DNA of 64,000 bases from Dermacentor variabilis. Taxonomy: Eukaryota; Arthropoda; Arachnida; Ixodida; Ixodidae. The DNA lies in NCBI RefSeq assembly GCF_050947875.1, contig NC_134569.1:38422777-38486776 (forward strand), given 5' to 3'. The translations under genes and the position numbers were made by a program. The notes beneath the pieces are model-generated. The model was not told the origin of the DNA and made no database searches. It saw only the letters and a program-made list of their open reading frames with translations. This document shows, in pieces, positions 58,500 to 64,000 of this stretch; the first letter of the stretch is position 1, and every line of letters starts with the position of its first letter.

Positions 58500-61440
58500 C
58501 CGACCGTTAAAGCAGAGCACGGACTCTCAGAACGAGCGGCGTCTCCTGAGAACAACGCTGGAGAGCTTGACGCACTAGAAAGCGCTGGAGAGAATGGTCC
58601 ACTATAGTTTTCATATTCTTCGCTACAATGACCCCAGGGAACGAAATGGGAGCCGTCCGCCGACCTATCAGCTCATAACTATGAGTGGATCATAGTGCGG
58701 CTTGAGGCACTGGACAATCACAATGTCTCCTCCACGACGGCGCATGTGCGAACACGGTTCAATGGGTTCGATCACGTAGTTAACAGAGGATGCGTGCTCG
58801 ACGATACGGTACGGCCTTTCATACTTGGGCAGTAATTTTGAAGAGAGCCCAGGCGCACCAGAAGGAACGGAAAGCCATACAAGCACTCCAGGAAGGAAGG
58901 TGGGCGCAGAGGCGGTGTCCCCGCTAGTGCTCCTCTAGCGCTCTTAGCCATTGGAGGTAAAAGCCCGTGCGAGATCGCGGCACTCTTCAGCATGTCTTGA
59001 CGTGACGTAAATAGGAGCACATTGGAATGTATCCGGCCGGTATGGTAGAATTGTGCCAGTGGTGTGGGACGGGTTCCGACCAAACAGTAAGAAAAAGACT
59101 GAAAAGCCGGTGGTGCTCTGAGTAGTGGTGTTGTACGCGTAGGTTACGAAGGGCAGAATGACGTCCCAATTTGTGTGGTTGGAGGTGACGTACATTGCAA
59201 GCATGTTGCCAAGCGCACGGTTGAAGCATCCTGTAAGGACATTGGTTTGAGGATGGCAAGCTGTAGTTGTACGATGAACAACGTGATACTCTAAGCAGAG
59301 CTTCAACTACTTCGGATAGGAAAACACTACCGCGATCACTGAGCAGTTCCTCAGGTGGTCCATGACGCAGGATGAGTGAAGCGGGGAGGAGGCCACATCG
59401 CACGCTGTAGCTGCCGGAAGGGCGGCAGTTTCGGCATATTGGGTGAGGTGGTCAACCTCCACAATGGCCCAGCGGTTTCCAGCCGATACCAGGGGAAGGG
59501 GCCCATACAAATCGTTGCCGGCGCTCCCAAACGGTCGGGTAGGGCAAGGTAAAGGTTGTAGACTAGCTGGCGAAAGGATGGGTGGAGGTTTTTCGGCGCT
59601 GGCAATCGGGGTAAGAGCAAACTAACTTCTGAAAGTAGCTGTACATCCCTCGCCAATAGTACCGCTGTCGAAGGCGCTGCTAAGTTTTGAAAGCTCCCGA
59701 GTATGCACACTGTGGATCGGTATGGAAAGATGCGCATATGTCGGAACGGAGACTGCGAGGTGCTACTAATAACCACTGGTACCTGTCAGGATTAAAATTG
59801 CGTCGGTGAAGCAGATTGTCGCGAATGGTGAAATGGCGAGCTTGACGACGCAGCGTGCGAGTGGTTGGTGGTGCTGATAAACCAGAAAGCAAGTCTATCA
59901 GAGAGGCAATCCAATGGTCCTCGCGCTGCTGCGGGAGCGAAGAAATGTTAAAGTGGGATAGTGAGTAGCAGGCATTGTCATCAGGCAAGGCAGAACGCGA
60001 GAGGGCGTCGGCATCAGAATGCTGGCGTCCGCTGCGATAGAGCACGCGGATATCGTAGTCCTGCAGGTGAAGTGGCCATCGGGCAAGGCGGCATGAGGGA
60101 TATTTCAACGACGACAGCCAACATAGTGAATGGTGGTCCGTCACTACATCAAATGGGCGGCCGTACAAATAAGGCCTGAACTTGGTGAGAGCCCAGCTGG
60201 CGGCCAGGCATTCTTTCTCTATCACACTGTAACTGGTCTAAGCTCTCGTAAGCGTACGACTTGCATAAGCCACGACATATTCAGGAAGCCCCTGTTTGCG
60301 CTGGGAAAGAACAGTGCCGAGGCCAACACCGTTGGCATCTGTATGCACCTGGGTCGTAATGGCCCAAAGTTTGTGGGGACCTTAGCAAACGAGGGAGCTT
60401 CGTGAAGGCCTCGTCGCACTCGGACGACCACGAAGTGAGGGGCCAAGGGATGCCCATGGACGTCGCAGCACCTCGCAGCGAAGCATGTCGTCGACTTCTT
60501 CGTTGATTACACGACGTTCTGCAGGAGAAACACGATACAGACGCTGCCGCAATGGCGGTCATAGGCCAGTATCGATGCGATGTGCAACAGTTGGCGTCCG
60601 GCCAGGGAAGATTTCCCTCCATCGAAAGAAGAACGAAATTATTCTAGAAGGCACAAAAGCTGAGACCGCTGAACCGGTGTTAAGGCATCGGCAATAGAAG
60701 AACCGAATATATCAATGGGCGATAGGTGACGCGTAGAAACAGCATTGAGCGCACTGGAACTAGCACAGTAATTGCCATTGGGCACGTTCATCACTTGCAC
60801 GTCTTCGATCGGTTCTACACTGCCAATTAATTAATTTATGGGGTTTTACGTGCCAAAACCACTTTTTGATTATGAGGCACGCCGTAGTGGAGGGCTCCGG
60901 AAATTTCGACCACCTGGGGTTCTTTAACGTGCACCTAAATCTAAGCACACGGGTGTTTTCGCATTTCGCCCCCATGGAAATGCGGCCGCCGTGGCCGGGA
61001 TTCGATCCCGCGACCTCGTGCTCAGCAGCCCAACACCATAGCCACTGAGCAACCACGGCGGGTTCTACACTGCCAAGGCATTCCCCTCGGAGCAGCAACA
61101 CAGAGCATGGAAACGGGTTGTAAACAAAAAAATGGTGCTGGAGCTCTGTGTGGTGTTCACTGTCGCAAAAGGCAACAGCAGACCTTTCCGAGTGAGGATA
61201 GGGTCAGATGGAGACAGCAGTACAACAGCTTATGAGATTCCGCTGCAGGACATGGGCATGACAGTTGAGGCGTTGGGAACAATGTCGGTGTCGGCTTGGA
61301 CTTGGACAAGTAGTTTCCTCGAAAGCGAAGAATTTTCGATGAACGGCAAATATAACAGCGGCGAGAGTTCTATTTCGGTCCGTACGCAAGGATAACGGCA
61401 TTGCGGCGCGAGAGAAAATCCCAGCAGCAAGATAATAAAC
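58500..61440 (-). pseudogene. Ty3/gypsy pol, RT-deleted (element 2)
   Basis: Minus-strand order: the region downstream of protease (SRKLLVQVQADTDIVPNAST, then CSEGNALAV), interrupted by a Ruka at 60827-61062; the RT N-terminus (DTG-PPLRQRLYRVSP, ERRVINEEVDDMLR near 60500-60590); then a jump to the post-RT block CDEAFTKL near 60410. The RT palm with its YLDD box is therefore deleted. RNase H follows ([60 protein letters not shown]). Integrase follows in broken frames (HHCC zinc region; DHLTQYAETAALPAATA; LSDRGSVFLSEVVEALL; HPQTN-LTGCFNRALG, where the catalytic Glu of LTERF is lost). A GPY/F-like C-terminus ends at 58668. It is non-functional. Confidence 0.92.
60827..61062 (-). mobile_element. 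Full-length Ruka SINE nested in gypsy element 2
   Basis: A complete minus-strand copy with tRNA-like head and intact body. ggttctacactgccaa occurs at 60811-60826 and 61061-61076, a 14-16-bp target-site duplication (two G bases are shared with the SINE end). The gypsy reading frame resumes across the insertion, so the SINE arrived after the gypsy element. Confidence 0.97.
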
Positions 61441-61499
61441 ACGCAATTGCTTGTTCAGCGCAGTGTGTGTGTGGTTCCTCCTTTTTGTACCGTCTTAAA

Positions 61500-61860
61500 A
61501 CGCTGTTCTTTCCGTGATAATGAGCCAACTAGCCCGTCAGTCAATCGGGACACTACGTCGGGTGACGAGACGCTGCAGGCAACCTGGGTCATTTGTAACA
61601 TTATATAAGCGCGTATGTCTTCCAGTTATTGAGTACACCTCCGTCGTTTTGGGCGGCACTTGTAGGTCAAATTGTGAATTTCTTGAAAGTGTGCAAAAAG
61701 AAAGATCACCTTTATATTTGAAAATCGATTTTGTCAAAAACCTTCCATCTCTATGGAGCTAACACAGACACTCACATTACCTACGCTCACGTGTAGACGA
61801 GACAAATCGGATATTCTTTTTCCTCACAAATTACCACATGGAAAAATCTCCTGCTCGTAA
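61500..61860 (+). pseudogene. CR1-like LINE C-terminal fragment
   Basis: The frame 61514-61762 reads SQLARQSIGTLRRVTRRCRQ, then FVTLYKRVCLPVIEYTSVV and SNCEFLESVQKE. This is the conserved post-RT block (the 'LYxxLVxPxLEYASxVW' region) of CR1-type ORF2. The part after 61762 is unclear. Confidence 0.75.
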
Positions 61861-62299
61861 TTGCTTTCTAATGTGCGTTTTTATATTCTGCAGAGAGGCA
61901 AAAGGAAACAGCGCGCCTTTCAGCCTTCATATTTTTGTGGGCCTCTACCTACAGTGCAGGCGCCATATAACGCCCATTCAGAGTGCCGGCATATCTTCAT
62001 AATTAACTTTAATATTTTTTTTTCTGAAAGGAGTTGCAGAAGAATTTAAATAAATGAACAAAAACTTTCAGCTGTTGTGTCTTCCTTCATTCCGTAATCA
62101 TTTCCCACTCCTTCACTTTTGCATTGTATTCTCTTCGCGTATACATATTAAGCTGCGTTAAATTTGTATTCGGGAAATTATTATTTTTTATGTGGTGCGC
62201 GCGCGTGTATGTGTGTATGTGTGCGTGGGAGTACATTGTTCTTCCTGTGCATTGTTTTGCTGAATGCGCCAGCACGAAGAACCTCAACACTGTTCCTGG
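61861..62299. other. Unclassified stretch
   Basis: Nothing firmly recognised. It may include the decayed 3' end of the preceding LINE fragment. Confidence 0.3.
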
Positions 62300-62468
62300 G
62301 CACTTATAATAACGTGAACACTAATAAATTAATTGATAAGTAATCAACCAATTCAGTATAAGTTGTTTAATTGATACTCAATAAGCTAAATAATTATTAA
62401 TTGTGTAATTAGGTAATTGATTAACCAATTAATTAACACACAATTAATCCATTAATTGGTCAATTAAC
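62300..62468. repeat. Cryptically simple AATTAATT-rich tract
   Basis: Dense, irregular attaatt/aattgat motifs on both strands lead into the pure GATT array. It is probably a degenerating border of the microsatellite. Confidence 0.7.

Positions 62469-62550
<82 letters not shown>
62469..62550 (+). repeat. (GATT)n microsatellite
   Basis: About twenty uninterrupted GATT units. Confidence 0.97.
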
Positions 62551-62659
62551 CAAAAGAGTAAGCATTTCTTTTCATATTCTGTATATTCCGTACCTTGTGT
62601 AGGGTCTATGAGATCAAGGATGTCGGTGTGCTTCCTTTATCACTTTACACTTTCCTAAC

Positions 62660-63230
62660 ACACTAAATGCGTTGCAATGCGAGGTATGCGCTCACTTGAA
62701 CCTGTTTGCAGACTCTTGAGGGTATTGAGTTCTCCTGCACGATTCCGGAAGTTGTACGCAGTAATCGATCTCCCTCAATTCGTATACGCGTCGGTCGTCT
62801 GGAATGGCATTTCTAGGTCCAACAGTTCCATCATAGATCAGGTCAAGAAAACATGTTCAAGCATATGTCATCACCGCTTGGCTGACAAGGACACTGGAGT
62901 TTGTTATAACACTGCTGGATTATTGTCACTGCACTTACTACGCTGCCGACGCAATCGCGCTGACCTTCTGTTTCTTTTTAAACTCCTCCACGGTATTTTT
63001 CTCTGCCATGAGCTCATCCGTGTATCATGTGTCGTATGATGTGCAAGAACACCAGAGACCACAGGCCTTTCCATGTTCCTGCCCGTCATCACCAACACTC
63101 AGCCTTCCATTTAATACTGAGTATTTATAACGCTTATTTTCATGATTTCAATATTTTTCATAACTACCAGTGGTCGTTCTTTCCCGACCTTTGCCTTGTT
63201 GTGTCATAGTTTCACAAGTGTTCAACTGTC
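62660..63230 (+). pseudogene. CR1-like LINE C-terminal fragment
   Basis: The frame 62677-63039 reads LYAVIDLPQFVYASVVWNGI, then SNSSIIDQVKKTCSSI and HLLRCRRNRADLLFLFKLLHG. A shifted frame then gives TRDHRPFHVPARHHQHS and LSIYNAYFHDFNIFH. Both are typical CR1-type C-terminal blocks. It resembles the fragment at 61.5 kb and may be the same lineage. One frameshift and stops make it inactive. Confidence 0.82.
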
Positions 63231-64000
63231 TTCTGCTTCTTTTTCATAGCATTTACCTTGCGCTTTACAGTAGGTACATTCTTCTCTTCACAACTGTTTT
63301 TTTTTTCATTGTGTGCATGCGTGTGTTTGTTTTCCTTAATGTTCCCCTGCAGCGTTCTTTTGTTGTTGTCTTTGGATTTTACGTAAGGAATTGCTGGTAA
63401 ATTACGAACGGATAAATTTCAATTTAAATTAAGCAAGGTAACCCTTAAAACTTTCGAAGTCCTTTTTTGTCTCCAATACCATTTAAATTCGAGAGAATAC
63501 TTTACAGTTTCCGACACGTCATTCAAGAACCGGCGCTGCCGTTGAACACGGAATTTAAGACAAGGAACTGTGGCCTTCATGCTCAGTGTTCTGTCAGGGG
63601 GGAGGAAGAAGACAGTTCTAAAGGAATAATTACCTTCTCCAAACATATTCAGTGTTCCTATCTAATGTTCCTTTTTTATGTGCTCGTTTTCAACTTCCAA
63701 ATAAACTCCGATTAACGCTCTCGACTACGCAGTTTGCTGCGGCTAGACTTGCGCTGTTGCAAAGTCTGCGCTTTCCACATGTAGCAAATAGCGCAACTTA
63801 CTTTTATTGTTAGAAAATAAGGAAGACTGAAGTAAACATTAAAAAGAGTTTTTGAAAGCTTCTTGCGGGACAGCTTGTATAACGACCGGAAAAACGCCTA
63901 TTTTGAAATTGCAACAGATGCGCACAGAGAATAGATTGCAACGTTAATTTCTCTCCTTAGTCATTCAAATCAACTTTCAACTCGAGATATTAATTTACGC
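63231..64000. other. Unclassified stretch to the window end
   Basis: AT-rich with poly-T runs. Short frames only. Confidence 0.4.

Overview
The window looks like repeat-rich nuclear DNA of a hard tick (Ixodida, most likely a metastriate genus). The main clue is a tRNA-derived SINE matching the tick family known as Ruka: three full-length copies of about 235 bp, each with its own target-site duplication, plus one truncated and two decayed copies. The other elements fit a tick genome as well: RTE, CR1-like and I-superfamily LINEs, Ty3/gypsy elements, a mariner remnant, and long TA, GT, CATA and TTA microsatellites. The species assignment is inference. I found no host protein-coding gene, rRNA or functional tRNA that I can defend in 64 kb. 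Long reading frames are either retroelement proteins or translations of microsatellites.

Layout. 1-6.7 kb: unclassified sequence, a GC-rich block and a TA/GT microsatellite. 6.7-15.5 kb: an RTE 3' end with a TTA tail, a CATA array, the RNase H end of an I-type LINE, the 3' end of another LINE, a diverged tandem duplication, and a deleted mariner with both inverted ends and TA flanks. 17-23 kb: two minisatellites and a satellite-like region split by a CR1-like fragment. 24-35 kb: mostly unclassified, with LINE ends, a clean Ruka insertion and a diverged duplication of several hundred bases. 35.4-38.4 kb: a long hairpin, a second tRNA-related SINE, and a LINE 3' part flanked by a 13-bp duplication.

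38.6-47.6 kb is the most informative part. A minus-strand CR1-like LINE has been opened by other elements: a gypsy fragment with a 169-bp LTR, and, inside the CR1 endonuclease coding region, a 5.3-kb full-length I-superfamily LINE with two intact ORFs. ORF1 is a gag-like protein with zinc knuckles. ORF2 has endonuclease, reverse transcriptase, RNase H and a terminal zinc knuckle. This LINE is the only element here that looks potentially functional.

47.6-64 kb: a second RTE end, a decayed LINE ORF1 with a repeated upstream region, a 77-bp-unit dispersed repeat, CR1-like 3' ends, and a second gypsy polyprotein (58.5-61.4 kb) that has lost its reverse transcriptase core and carries a nested Ruka. 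I see no evidence of a new host system. The value of the window is the readable order of insertions and several unclassified repeats and foldbacks.
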